Position numbers and translations under genes: made by a program
Notes under the pieces: generated by a model
Told to the model about the DNA's origin: nothing
The model's input: the letters and a program-made list of their open reading frames with translations, nothing else
Databases searched by the model: none
Assembly (NCBI GenBank): GCA_002270565.1
Contig: NQMI01000020.1
Span: 446,921 to 510,920, forward strand
Length of the DNA: 64,000 nt
DNA from: Stenocarpella maydis
Taxonomy: Eukaryota > Ascomycota > Sordariomycetes > Diaporthales > Diaporthaceae
Reading direction: 5' to 3'
Shown here: positions 12,194 through 24,429 of the stretch, piece after piece
Position numbering within the stretch: position 1 is the first letter of the stretch
Layout of the letters: every line of letters starts with the position of its first letter

Positions 12194-12471
12194 CAACACC
12201 TAATCAACAGACTTACCGTCAATCCTATCAAGCCACTAAAGAGTCAGAACATATATACAAATATAATTATCACCAAATAGTAGATAGCTTTTATAGAATA
12301 GACTCTTTACTCATTAATCTAAGTATTTAGTTTACCTACTAGATAGCCTTACAGCTAGTAATTATTAATAGTTAGAAATAATATTGTTTAATTACCGCAT
12401 TATAATATATTCCAAATATAAACCCTTAATCCCTTAGGCTTTAGGTAGCTTAGAATTCTCTAATTATTATA
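12194..12471 (+). repeat. Family-A LTR, second part (A0, continuing 2745-2914)
   Basis: Blocks gagtcagaacatat, tagatagctttta, agaatagactctt and the RIP-altered terminus taattattata match the distal half of the plus-strand family-A LTR at 34030-34264. Joined with 2745-2914 it gives about 448 bp, close to the 443 bp of the A2 LTR. Confidence 0.8.
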
Positions 12472-12867
12472 TTTTAATAACTCTTATTCATATATTATAT
12501 TATAATACGGACTTTAAGTAATATTACATAGAAATTCATTTGTAATATCTAAACTTAGTAACCTCCTATAAGCAATAAATATCACTAATACCTAGGGTGG
12601 AATAAATAATTAATAGCTCTAGCAGCTAGTTAAAGAAGTTAACTACCTTTAAAATTCATTAACGGGTAAGCCTAGTAGAATAATAAGATGGAATAACTCT
12701 GTAATAAAGTTACTACCTTATAAGCTGCTGCAAATATTATTAACATGCCTTTTATAAATAAGGAAAGCATTAAACTTAATAGCCTAGCTACTTATAATAG
12801 AACTTCTAGTTAACTCTAAGCTCACTTAACCTAGGTTAGAGCCTACTAGCACTTCTACTAACTAAAT
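12472..12867 (+). other. A0 leader and degraded gag start
   Basis: The first ~80 bp (ttttaataactcttattc, acggactttaagtaat) mirror the leader next to the A1 5' LTR in opposite orientation. The rest is AT-rich with no open frame and ends at the family-B' LTR. Confidence 0.5.
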
Positions 12868-13325
12868 TGTTAAACGGAAACAGTTGAGTTCGACCAACTA
12901 CGCCTAGTGCGTGCGTGACGGGAGATGACTTGTATGGCCGTGAGTTGATTTTTTAGGGTATACAACTACCCCGACTTTGAACCTCTGCATTAGACTTATT
13001 TCTTGCCCAAATTCTTTGTTAAGTAAAAATCAGAAGGCTAGCTTCTGATATATATCTGTATGTATTTTTATAGGCATATGGGTTAGGGTTGTTGGGTTAT
13101 TCAGGGTTAAAGTAGGTTGGTTTTTGACTAGATTCTTCGTCATTTGCAAACTTGCACCAGAGCCTACCGCAGGATGCCGCGGGTGAGACGATGTCGGGGG
13201 TATATGAGCGAAGGGCTTACGGAAGCCACTCAAAATCAGTACCAGATAGCAACAAGCAATCACAAGTTTTCTAACCAGTACTCTGCAGGCCCCTGAACCA
13301 CTTCGATCCAGTATCGTAGCTACCA
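12868..13325 (+). repeat. Family-B' LTR (458 bp)
   Basis: It begins TGTTAAACGGAAAC and ends GTAGCTACCA (TG..CA). It shares with the family-B LTR the start, tagtgcgtgcgtgacg, gcaccagagcctaccgcag and gacgatgtcggggg segments, but diverges between them. It is a related subfamily, less RIP-affected than the neighbouring interior. Confidence 0.75.
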
Positions 13326-16300
13326 ATATAAATAAATAGCTGGAAGGAAAAAGGGTTATATATGCAGCCTCCTTCCTAAAGGGAAGAGCCTTATTATAGT
13401 TTAAACCCTACCTTATAGATTATATAAATGCTAAAAACTTTAAAGACTATAAAAAAAGAAACTTAGGAAATCTTTAGTAAGTATAAGAACTATAAAGATA
13501 TCCTAAAGACATTCTTCTAGGACTCCAATAAGAAATAATAAGCTAAATAGGAGCTCTTAAAGCTATACTAGAAAGGCTTAGCATTAAACTATACTATAGA
13601 GTTTAGGAGGATCTGTACCTAAATTAATTATATAAATAATATCAAGATCTTCATATTCTACTAAAGACTTAAAGAAGAAATAAAAGATAATTTAGTTAAA
13701 TAAAATAAACCTAATAATTTTGCATAATATATCAAGCTAGCCATTAAGATTAATAAATAGCTCTATATAAGACACTAAGAGAAATGGGGAGATACTCCTT
13801 AAGCGCTCAAATATAAGGGTTATAAATATAAACCTAATATAAGCAGGAAGTATTAAAAGCTAAGCACTTAATAGGGACAACATAAGGGACCCATAGAACT
13901 TAACGCTACCTAGAAGAAGCTTATAAATAAAAAGAATATTAAATACTATAATTATAATAAGATGGAATACTTTACATTAGAATGCAGGGCCCTAAAGAGG
14001 AATAGGGACTGGAAACCTATACTGGAAGGCCTCAGATAAACCAACACTACTATAAAGGAACAACAATAGATCAATATAGCCTCACGATCTCCCCCCTAAT
14101 TAAAGCAATAATAGGAACTTAAAGATAAATACTGTATCTATAGATCAGCAGTATACAACTAACGCTAAATATATCCTAAACGGGACCCTAATAAAGAATG
14201 AGAATTCTACAACCCTAATAAAGAGGAGTTACATAATAGTTTATATTTCGGTTATTATAAGGACCCCCAGTACAAGAAACACTAGGAAGATAGGGCTAGA
14301 TAGCAACCTATCCCTCCAGCAAAGGAACTCCAGCAAATGAAAAACAATCATGCCCTTCTCTACTAGGCAGCTTGCTTTAATAACAGCTACCCCATTTACT
14401 ACAGTAAAAAGGAAGGCATCAACTAGTTCCCTAAGAATAACTCTGGAAAGCAAGGAAGAATACTTACAATAGGGCAATAAAAGGACTTTCCAACCCTTAA
14501 TCCTCTATAAGAGCTAATAGCATTCCTCACACTAGACCTACATACACCTTAAACATAATAAGAGGAGCCATAGGCATACTTAGAACGGACTCCTCTCCTA
14601 GCCCCTAGGACTAATATAATAGAAGTTATAATAGCTAATAGAACTTTTAAGTAAATATCCTAGTACCTTAAGAAGGAAACTAAAAGAAGAGAAGATATAG
14701 TAAGAGCATACCCTAAGCATGCTAAATATAAATGAATCTTATAAGCCTTATATATCTATAATAAATATATAGAGCACCTTAAGGAGAAGACTACTTAGGA
14801 TTAATTCTTATAAAGATATATAGAATTACCCCTTTAGATAACCTATAAGCAATATAACTTATAAGAATAAGTACTTAAGTAATAGTACTAGAATGTTAGC
14901 TATATTATATTCTAGTTAAACCCTAGGACCCCCTTAACTTATTTGCACCAGCTAACCAAATAGGAAACCTGCACTATAATCAAATGCTAAATACACACTA
15001 AAGATAAACTTAAGAATTAGCATAGGATGCAACCATAAGGACAGGTCCTAAAGGCCTTAATATTAAAAGGGTATCTCAAATAGGTTATAAAGGACCTATA
15101 ATAATTATAGAAAATCACTAAAGAAAGCATTAAATGCATTTATAATATCCTAAAAGGATAAGCAAAAATAAGTAGAGCTATCTATAAAACCTTAGATAGC
15201 AAATAAGAATATTATAAGGTACCTATATTTAACCTATAGGCAGAGTTATAAATACCTAAAGATCCAGGTAAAACTTAGAGAATAATAATATAAAGCACTC
15301 ATTAATAGCAGCACTTAAGGAAACTTTATCTCCACATAAGTAGTAAACCAATACCACCTCCCATAGCATAAGAAGAAGGAACCCTATAGACTCAACACAG
15401 TGGATGGAACCAAAGTATCCTATAGTAATAAAGTTATTAATATAGAGACTAATCCCCTCCAAACTTAGATATATAGTAATACAGAATTACTCTTATTTAA
15501 TATTACTAAAACAGCAGATTATTAGTTAATTTTAAGAATACTTTAGCTAAAACAAAATAACCTATAAATTAATTAAATTACTAACTAGATCTTTTAAAAT
15601 AATTCCATTCCCTAAGAAAAGGTTATAATTAGCAACATAGGAAGGAGTTACATTACTAAAGATAGCAAATAGATAACGTACTTAAATAAACCCATAGTTG
15701 CTTCTATAAGCAGGTAGGAGGCCTAACTTAAGAAAAATAGAAAAGGATTAAACCTCTTAAGTACCTTATACAAAGGCTAAAATTATTTAAGAGATTATCA
15801 CTCCCAGAAACAAAACCTTAGTCCACTACAAACCAACCCTTAGAGGACCCAACTAGCTAATTAACACATAACACACCCATAACAAACATAATAGCACCTC
15901 CTCTATTTAAAAGAAGAAATGAAAATAAATGTAAATAGATTAGTATAAATACTAAAAGAATACTAAAAATTCAAGAAAGTATTCCAGAAGAAACTTAATA
16001 TAGTACTATTATAATATATATAATGGGATTATAAGATACCCTTAAAACTAGGAACTATACTATAATTTAAACCCATCTATAAACTTAATAAAAAACAGCT
16101 TAAGGCACTTAGGGAATACTTTAATAAGAACCTTAAGTANTTTATACTAAAGAAGAATGGCAAGCTATAACTTTGTATTAACTATTAGTAACTTAATAAT
16201 ATTATAATTAAAAACTAATATCCTCTACCTCTTATTAAGGAACTATAAGACTAACTTAAAGGAGTAAAATAGTTTATAGCACTTAACTTAAAGTATAGCT

Positions 16301-17663
16301 ATAACCTTATTTAAATGAAAGAAGGAGAAGAATAAAAGATAGTATTTAGAATATACTATAAATATTAAAAGATAATAGTTATACCCTTTAGATTAACAAA
16401 TATACCTGCATTATTTTAAGAAATAATTAACTATATACTATATAAATACGTTAATATCTTTATTATTATATACCTTAATAATATCCTCATCTTCTTAGAA
16501 ACCCTTAAAAAATATAAAAAGTATATTAAGTAAATCATTTAGAAACTCTAAGATACTAACCTCCTTATAGAACTAGAAAGATATAACTAGTATATATAAA
16601 TAGTTAACTACCTTAGATATATAATTAAACTAGGGAGAATTAAGATATAAAAAGAAAAAGTTAAAGCCATTTAGGAATAACTAATACCTATAAATATTAA
16701 GAATATTAGAGTATTTCTAGGATATATCAGCTTCTACTAATAATTCATCATATAATATAGTAATATCATGAAACTACTAATAGACCTTACTAAAAAGGAC
16801 CTTACCTTTAGATAAATAAATACTAAGCAGCAAGCTTTTAGATATTTAAAGAAAAAGTTATAAAAGACCTTATACTTAAAGAAGTAGATCTAAAAAAGAA
16901 TTTAAAATTTATATAAATGCCTTAAATAATATTGTAAGCAGAAATCTCACTTAGAAAGATACTTAGGAAAGAATATACATTATTATAAACTTTAGCAAGA
17001 AGTTTAATAAACTAGAAACTCAATATATTATACTAGATAAAGAATTTATAGCTATAGTATATGCATTTTAGGAATGGTAATACTACCTTATTAGAGCTAA
17101 AGAATAGATTAAACTCTATATAGATTATAAAAATTTTACTAGCTTTATAATAACTAAAGACCTCAATAAGCAATAGATTAGATATATAGAATTCTTATTA
17201 TAATTCAATATTAAGATTATCTATATAGAAAGAATTAAGAACGCTAGGGCAGATGCACTTAGTAGAAGACCTAACCATTAAAATAAAGAATCACCTATAA
17301 TAAATGAATGGTTTTTAAACCTTAAGAAGACGGAAGTCTTATCTTTAACCAAGAACTTAATATTATAATTAGAATTAACTCTTTAACTCAAAAGACCCTT
17401 ATTGATCCAAAAGGATAGAATAAGCTAATTAAGGAAATATATAAAGCACTAGTATATAGCTACTAGGGAATTATATTAATAATTAAAAGAATTTAATAAA
17501 ATTACTAAATCCCTAACCTTAAAGGAAGGTTAAGGATATTATCAGCTAATATAACTCATGCAATAAAAACAAGGCCTCCTAATACGTACTATATGGACTA
17601 TTAAAGCCCCTATCAGTACCTATAACTGTATGGTCATCCATCAGTCTAGACTTTATAACCAAG
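13326..17663 (+). pseudogene. Family-B' Ty3/gypsy gag-pol, RIP-inactivated and interrupted in integrase
   Basis: Gag is open from the LTR edge but lacks its N terminus. It includes ALNYTIEFRRIC and a zinc-knuckle remnant near 13940-13990. The protease lies around 15250-15450. The reverse transcriptase at about 16050-16560 has LCINY, then YPLPLIKEL and YLNN at 16471-16482 in place of the active-site YLDD. An RNase H region covers 16840-17180. The integrase N-terminal zinc region and core start at 17450-17660. The core breaks at DFITK, where the A2 LTR begins. A single N at 16140 replaces roughly 50 bp of RT that the related copy at 32320-32380 retains. Confidence 0.78.
16140..16140. other. Assembly gap (1 N) with missing RT sequence
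   Basis: The flanking RT sequence lacks the segment that precedes FILKKNGKL in the related copy at 32320-32380. The N therefore stands for a join and not for one unknown base. Confidence 0.75.
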
Positions 17664-18106
17664 TGTAATGATCAGAGGATTTCCGAGTACATTAAACCTA
17701 AAAGATCAAGGGTTTATATTCGGAATACGCTATTAGGCGGTTATTAAGCAATATTGTTTGATTAACAATAATCACTAGCTATAAGGCTATCCAATACCGG
17801 GATTGAATACTTAGATTAACAACTAAAGAGTCTATTCTATAAAAGCTATCTGCTATAGTGATAACCATATCCTTATATATTCTGACTCTTTAGTAACTCA
17901 ATAGAATCAATGGTAATACTATCGACTGGGTGTTACTCGATGGAGTTAATACAAATCCCATTGATTCTAGTGGGTCCCTAACCCTAACCCTAATAAGGTA
18001 GCGTTACTGATTGGATCAGGTGGGACAACTTTTTCGGGAGCCGTTTCCCGACCTACAGGGTTGTCTTCTGCAGTAGTCAGCCGCCAATGCTTGGTAGTTC
18101 ATAACA
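17664..18106 (-). repeat. A2 3' LTR (443 bp)
   Basis: It carries TGTAATGATCAGAGG at one end and CATAACA at the other. It differs from the A1 LTR in its middle (17920-18090), where it instead matches A0. Two LTR subtypes therefore exist. It contains aaccctaaccctaa near 17983-17996. Confidence 0.82.
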
Positions 18107-18182
18107 CTATCTCCCTCCTTACTTCTTTTATCCTCAAAAGTATTTCCATAAGTAACTCTGGTTTCATCCACAGTTTCATTCA

Positions 18183-18858
18183 CGCCTTCCTAATTCATTA
18201 TATCGGGTAGGTTACCAAGTCTCATCCCGTAAAGTCTTTCTCTATTACCAAACATAAGGCCGCTCTTCTTTTTATCATTACCTCAAAGGGCAGCATTATT
18301 CCTATGCCTTATTCCTATTATAAAGAACATAACCTGGCTAAGAACTATAAGGTTACGGATTCAGAGTCCACTTGCTATTAGACCTATATTCGCCTTAATT
18401 TATCTAATTACAATATCCGAGGTCTCACTCCTAATCAGCTAAACAAGGTCACCCTAACACATCACCAGCTAGAGGAGGAACTAGAGGCTATAGAGGAGGA
18501 GGCTTAGCGGCTAAACGCAAGGATCCTGCGTCTTCGCAAATAGAAGCGGATATAGTACAAGACGATAATATATGTGGTCCATCGGGGCATTAACAATATA
18601 GAGGAGTTAGAGCATATAGAGAAGGAGGAGGCCGAAGCAAAGCAGGCGCGGATTGCCGCGCAATCCGCCAAGGCTACACAAAGGAGTTCCACAAAGGAGG
18701 CTGGTAGAATGGTAGCACAAGAGGCTTAGCTGCATTCTAAAGGTAAGGTTGGTATTTTTAATTGGAGTTCCTTAATAGGCAACGGTACTAGTTGGTCTGG
18801 ATTTATAGGTACTAGTAACGAAGGGGGTACGCCTGCAGGTAGCTCATCTAGTGCCTAA
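18183..18858 (+). pseudogene. Antisense accessory ORF of family A, copy 2 (better preserved)
   Basis: Same place and orientation as copy 1 in A1. Readable pieces are VTKSHPVKSFSITKHKAAL, SESTCY.TYIRLN, GLTPNQLNKVT, a strong coiled coil (EEELEAIEEEA to IEELEHIEKEEAEAKQARI) and a tail GKVGIFNWSSLIGNGTSWSG ending at taa 18856-18858. Only a few stop codons interrupt it and its GC content is higher than that of the neighbouring pol. No catalytic motif is evident. The Cys-containing segment could bind metal. The function is unknown, and an independent host-like gene captured by the family is possible. Confidence 0.65.
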
Positions 18859-18899
18859 TTCTTATTACTAGAAATGAAATTTATATTAATATTATCTAA

Positions 18900-20505
18900 C
18901 TAGTCCTGATTTCTAGCTATTTCTTGATCTACTAGTTATGCCATATCATCCTAATCTCGTTTTCTTATAACTGGTACCTGTTGGGATATAGGGTGCGGAT
19001 ACTAGTATCTATTCAGGTGGTTTTTAAGCATAACCGGTATTCAGGGTATTAGTTGGACAAGGTGACTGGTATTAGCATGCTTTCCTAAGGAGTTGACTGG
19101 TCACTAGCCTTGGTTATTCTCATTATAACTAGTCTTTTATTAGTTGTTTCCCTTATTTCAGCCATAAAGACCGGGGTTCATTATATAGCTTCATTATAAT
19201 ATTAGTTCATTATAGTTCATTATATATAGGGCTCCTAAGCCGCATTCCTAGCTCCTAGGGCTATTTCCTAATGGTCCGCGCATAGTACTTTTTGAGTTCA
19301 TTATAACAGTAGGTCAAATTTTAGGCTGGTTCCCATATATTCTCACTAGAATCATAGCCTTTCCATTTAATAAGGTACTCCATCATTCCTTAATGCTATC
19401 TTAAATCCACAATATTTTCCACTTCATATTCCTCATTATATTTATTAAGGGTTTCAATCTATATTTCAATTTTTACATTCTTAGGTACTAGCTCTAAGAG
19501 TAAGATATAAAAAACTAGGTATTATTTTATCCCTTTAGGTAATAGGAATTTATAGTTAGTATTCAAAAGTTTCCTTAAAATTTTAAAGGGGCCGATTTTC
19601 TTATAGTCTAGTTTATTGCTAGGCCGCTTAGTTTTAATGTTTTAATAAAGAAAATAAACCTTATCTCCCTCCTTAAGAATTAGTCCCTTAATTCTTTTCT
19701 GATTTATATACCTCATTATTTATTCCTATATAAAATAAAGTTCTGCTCAAATATCCTTCTAAATCTATCTAATTCATGTTGTTTTTTATTCTACTAATTC
19801 CACTAGGGTATCATCTAGCAATAATTCATAATATGCCTATAGTTCATATCTATAGAGTATAAAGAAAGGTAACTATTTAGTCATGCTAATAGTTGCACTA
19901 TTATAAGCAAATTGCGCTAGTAGTAACAGTTCAACCTAATTATCTTATAATTAGTTAATATAGTATTAAGAGTATTATTCCATAATCTGGTTAATTCATT
20001 CTGTTTATTTATCCGTTTATAGATATACTATTATTAAGAGCTTATATTTTACTTTAAGTTGCTTTATTAATAACTTCTAGAAGTTTAATACAAAGAGCTT
20101 ATCTCTATCTAAAATAATTTCATATAGCATTCTATAGTTACTTATAATAATTTATAAGAACATATATACAAGTTCTTCTGCAGTATTAGCTTCCTTATAT
20201 GGTATAAAGTATATATACTTGCTCAGTCTACAAACTACTACTAGAATACTATCATACAGTACTCCAGTTAAGGGTTCTCATAAGAGAGGTAGCTTAATGA
20301 TAAAGTCCAAGCTAATGGATGTCCATACAGTTATAGGTACTAGTAAGGGTTTCAATAATCCATACAGTTTATATCTAGAGGCCTTATTTTTATTGCATAA
20401 GTTGCATTTACTAATAATATCTTAAACCTTCTTTTTAAGGTTGGGGATCTAGTAATTCCGCTAAATCCTTTTAATTGTTACTATAACACCTTAGTAGCTA
20501 TATAC
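18900..20505 (-). pseudogene. A2 integrase and chromodomain relic
   Basis: On the minus strand the frame after the element-C junction reads IPNLKKK near 20440, then an integrase core near 20380-20210. The chromodomain lies near 19400. It matches A1 4250-5500. RIP-type stops are fewer than in A1 but sufficient to inactivate it. Confidence 0.7.
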
Positions 20506-20899
20506 TGAAAACGGGCCAAGAGGGAGAGTGAGAGGACAAAACCTCCATACACATAAAAAGGCACACGTTCTGCTAGAGCCCTGATTAAGAAACCACCCCA
20601 AGAGGAGCGTGGAAGGCAAGAAGAGGAGCCCCTGACGCAATAGGAGAGTTATAAGGGGAATAGAGGGTGCCAAAAAGGAGAGGCAGAAAAAGAGGGCATA
20701 ATAAATGATTTTATAGTATATATATATATATATCAGATAGATATAAATTTATAGGGTATAAAAAGATTGATTCTCTAGGACTAGAAATTTCTCAAAAGTA
20801 ATGTAGGAGGGCCCCTTCTTATAGCCTTAGGGGGGAGAATGCTAGGGCTAGTTCTCCTCTAGATCTCGAAATATGCTGATTCCCCTAGACCCTGGAATA
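20506..20899 (-). repeat. Element C LTR, left (3') copy
   Basis: It aligns along its length with 28408-28805, with differences mostly of RIP type. Shared landmarks are ggccaagagggagag, aggagcccctaacgcaata or its variant, and ctaggactagaaatttctc. Confidence 0.8.
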
Positions 20900-20949
20900 T
20901 ACCTCTCTCTGAATTATTATAAAGAATGAGTAATAGTCCGCCTAAAACA

Positions 20950-23150
20950 ATCAAAATCACTCTTCTCCTCTAATTAAATAAGCCATCTGAATTTAGCTTT
21001 ATTGGACCCTTTGTAGCTCTTGATTTCTAGCCTGCTTATCCATACTCTTATTTTACTATAGCACGCTTAATCTGCGGTCCTTCTCCTCTTGCTTAGCTGC
21101 CTTCTTGTAAGCCTAGGATAGGTGGCTGTTACTAATTGCTAGTATGGGAACCTAGTAATTTGCTTCCTTAGTTCCCACCCACTTGCTTGCGTTCTAGTTG
21201 TGCTCCTGAATTAATATAATTTTCATTGCGGCGGGTGATAGGTGATATAGTGGTGGTATAGCTGGAATAGAGGATAGAAATAATAATAAAGACCTTAAGA
21301 TGCCTAATTGCTTAAGGGTTATCCTACCTATATTTATATTTCCTTTTAGAGATATATTCCTAATGCTTGCTTCTGATATCTGCTATAAGAGAAGTTTAAT
21401 AGGGTTACCTTATGGCGTTCCGGCCCTACTCTAATTAGGTATGCGTGGAGTAATTCTTGCTTTACTTGGTATCTTAAGACTATCTTCTCTATATATCTAT
21501 GCCCTATCTGCCTAAGGTAGAGGCTTAGGTATCTTGGATGGGTTCTTATAAAGTTTAAGCCTAGATATTATGATTAGATCCTTTATGGCCGTACCAGGTG
21601 TTTTGGATGTTAGGATAGGTGGCTGGTTCTTTAAGCTATTAGGGGGCATGGGAGTTTTGCTTGACCTGGAAGTCTGGATGTTAGTAGGCCTTGAAAGATC
21701 AGCCTTGTTAAATTTTACTATAAGGAAGCCTAGCAGATTTTATCCCAGCTCTAATCCTACATCAGGTATAGCGCAATACTTAGTCTCCCCCTTATTTATC
21801 CTTAAGATATTAGCTTAAGAGTATATAATATTCTTTCCTATTATAAGCTTCTTATACTTATTATAGCTAATAACTAGAGTATTCTAAATGCCCCTAATTA
21901 GATACTTAAATTTATTAATTTCTAATTAAATAGTAAAACTCTAGATAAGAGCTAAGGCTTTCTTAGTGGGCAAGCTAGGAGGGGCGGATTTAAGCAGTCT
22001 AATCTTAATCTAGTCTTTAAACTCTCAGCTATTCTTTCTATAATTCTCCCGGAAGAAAAAGGCAATATAAGTAGCCATAAGAAGTCTACAGGCAGTTAAT
22101 TCCAGCTGCAGCATGACCTTCACCTGGATTGCCATATATACCTGTTTTAAGAATCCTTTAGGTAGCCCAAGGGTAAGGAAGTATATAATATAGTCCCTTA
22201 TATAAGGGTATATCCTATTATAAGTTCTCTAATCAGGATAAGTATTAATTATACTAAGCGGTTTGGTATTCCTATTAAAGATACTTAATACCTAATAGCC
22301 TGGGGTATATATAATTTAGATAATAAACCTCTGGCTATCCTTTAGTAAGTAGTATCTTTATAATCTGGGGAGTTCTCTATTAATATTATAGGTTATAAGC
22401 ACTATAAAGATTAGGTTGCTAAAATTAATTAGCTACTAATTAATAAGCCCTGGAATATAATAGTATGCGGTATCCCTCTTAAGCTAGGAGACCTTCTACA
22501 TTATAAAGGGTCATAAGGAAGTTGCTGTAATAAGTGCTAAATAGGTTCTTCTGCCCAAGGGGGTCTTTAAACTAAGCATAGGGATTAACGCCCTTGAAAT
22601 ACATATCCACTACCTGTCATATATAATTATTATGCCCTTATTTTTAGTTCTAGAAGAATAATAGTTATACTAAAAGGTTTAATATATTAAAAGCTTAAGA
22701 AAGTGCTAGCCCATTATTAAGGATTCTAGTTTTAATTTGGTCTTTTATTAAGTCTATATTAGCTCTATAATCCTAGTTTCCTTAATTATAAATATTATAT
22801 AGGTTAGGAAATCTTAGCTACTATATAGGATTAATATCATCAAAATTTATAATAAAGCGCAATACCAAAAGTCATGCTTTAAGGCCAACCTAATTAGAAG
22901 GGTCTGGGTACTCAATAATAAATACAGGGGTGTTAGGATTATATATAGGGCTGCCTTAGTCTTTTAAACTATTAATAGCTATAAACTAGATCAATAGGGA
23001 TCCCTTCTTCTTTCCTTTATCTTTCTTTATTATTTACTAGCTTAAGAAAGATATCTTTCTAATTAATCAGACTGGAAAAAAGGGTGCTAAGGTAAGGAGA
23101 AATTAGATAACAGAGAGGAGGTAATAAGTTTTAAGGGTAGAGGTTAATAA
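20950..23150 (-). pseudogene. Element C ORF-3, unrecognised, RIP-decayed
   Basis: A single minus-strand frame can be followed for about 700 codons through scattered TAG/TAA stops. Examples are VFIIEYPDPSNQVGLKAQ (one stop read as Gln) near 22900, then LELTACRLLMATYIAFFFREN near 22080 (19 of its residues) and NWNASKWVGTKEANYW near 21190. No catalytic family is evident and no polymerase motif is present. It lies directly upstream of the 3' LTR on the element's own strand. Confidence 0.5.
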
Positions 23151-23533
23151 TTATAGCAGCTTTTAAGTCTTAATAATGCAAGTTATACTATACTAATTAG
23201 AGATCAGCCAAAGTATAGTAGTTATAGAGGAAGTAGTTGGGTTAGAGATTATAGCAGAAAGGTAGGCTTTTATTAGAAGGGGAGCCTCAAGATAGATAAA
23301 TTACTTAAGTTAGTAAATTACTTAACTTCCTTCCCTTTTCTATTAGGTAGCAACCTTTGCTACTTTAAATACTTCTAATAAGAGCTCCCCCCTCCAACTT
23401 TTTATATTTAAAGTTGCTTTTCCCCTACTAATTCTTTTCTTTAACTTCCCCCTAACAGCATTATCAACTATCAATCATTAATCTCATTATTAAACCGTTA
23501 AGCCTCTCTAATCAGACAAGCTTTACCATTACT

Positions 23534-24415
23534 ATGTCTTCTCCTCCTTAACTAAGCTAAGAAGAAAAGGGAAAGGGTAAGAAGCAATTACCTCCTATTA
23601 TTAGGATCTTTAAAATATATAATCCTTCTCCTATCCATAAAGAGGGCATCTATACCTACTTCCAGTTAGATGCAATCCTTTTATAAAACCAGGTTTATAA
23701 ATCACTACTTTATAAGGCCTTTATAATAAATATCAAGATATACAACCTTAAGGGCAGAAGCAAGGGTCTTTACATCCTATAAACCCTCTCCTTAATATGT
23801 AAGTTTAAGCTACTTAAACTATTCTTTCCCTTCCTAAAAGCCCTAAAGGCTTATAAGTACCTATAATCTTGCCTCAGCACTCTAATCAAAGGAGATCCAA
23901 ATAATGTTTTTATTAAGCATATAAATAATAGCCCTTATGAGAAGTATATATCTCAACTATACTAGGGGAATAACCTTTATTAGGGCCCAGCTCTCCTTAT
24001 TGCCTTCTTTAATCATTATAATGTAAATCCATACAACTATTGCATGTGGTAGATAGGGGCTAACTACAACCAAATAACTCTCTAAAGCATTATTCCCATT
24101 ATAATCCCTTTCTTTAAGTACTAATTGCTTTAAGGATTTCAAGATAATACTTATACTAATTATATCTACTATATTAAGGGTTACTTTTATAATTTTAAGA
24201 TGCTAAAGATTTCTAAGGGTAATTATAACTGTATTACTAATGTATATCCTAATTTAATCAATAAGCTTCTAAATATGCCTCCTTTAGAGCTCTTGCTAGG
24301 CAAATATACTAAAGCAGCCACTAAGATAGAATATAAGGAAACTTATATAAATACTATAGGCAAGATCACCGGATATATACCTAAAAAGTTCAAGTATAAG
24401 CCTATGGATCTCTAG
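23534..24415 (+). pseudogene. Element C ORF-2, opposite strand, unrecognised
   Basis: From ATG 23534 one frame runs 293 codons to tag 24413-24415 with several RIP-type stops. The N terminus is MSSPP..S, rich in Lys and Glu, followed by PIIRIFKIYNPSP. The C-terminal 71 codons are uninterrupted (24200-24415) and end KFKYKPMDL. It is divergent to ORF-3 across a 380-bp AT-rich spacer. No domain is recognised. It is antisense to the gag/protease relic, an arrangement reminiscent of the family-A accessory ORF. Confidence 0.5.
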
Positions 24416-24429
24416 TTATAGTTATAAGG

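Larger units (their letters stand above)
17664..20505 (-). mobile_element. Family-A element A2, 3' half (minus strand), cut by element C
   Basis: It comprises the 3' LTR 17664-18106 (TGTAATGATC to CATAACA), the polypurine tract, the antisense accessory ORF, a chromodomain and the integrase up to 20505. The LTR lies inside the integrase of B', so A2 inserted later than B'. At 20506 the integrase stops at the TG terminus of element C. No RT, gag or 5' LTR belonging to A2 was found on the far side of C. Confidence 0.78.
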
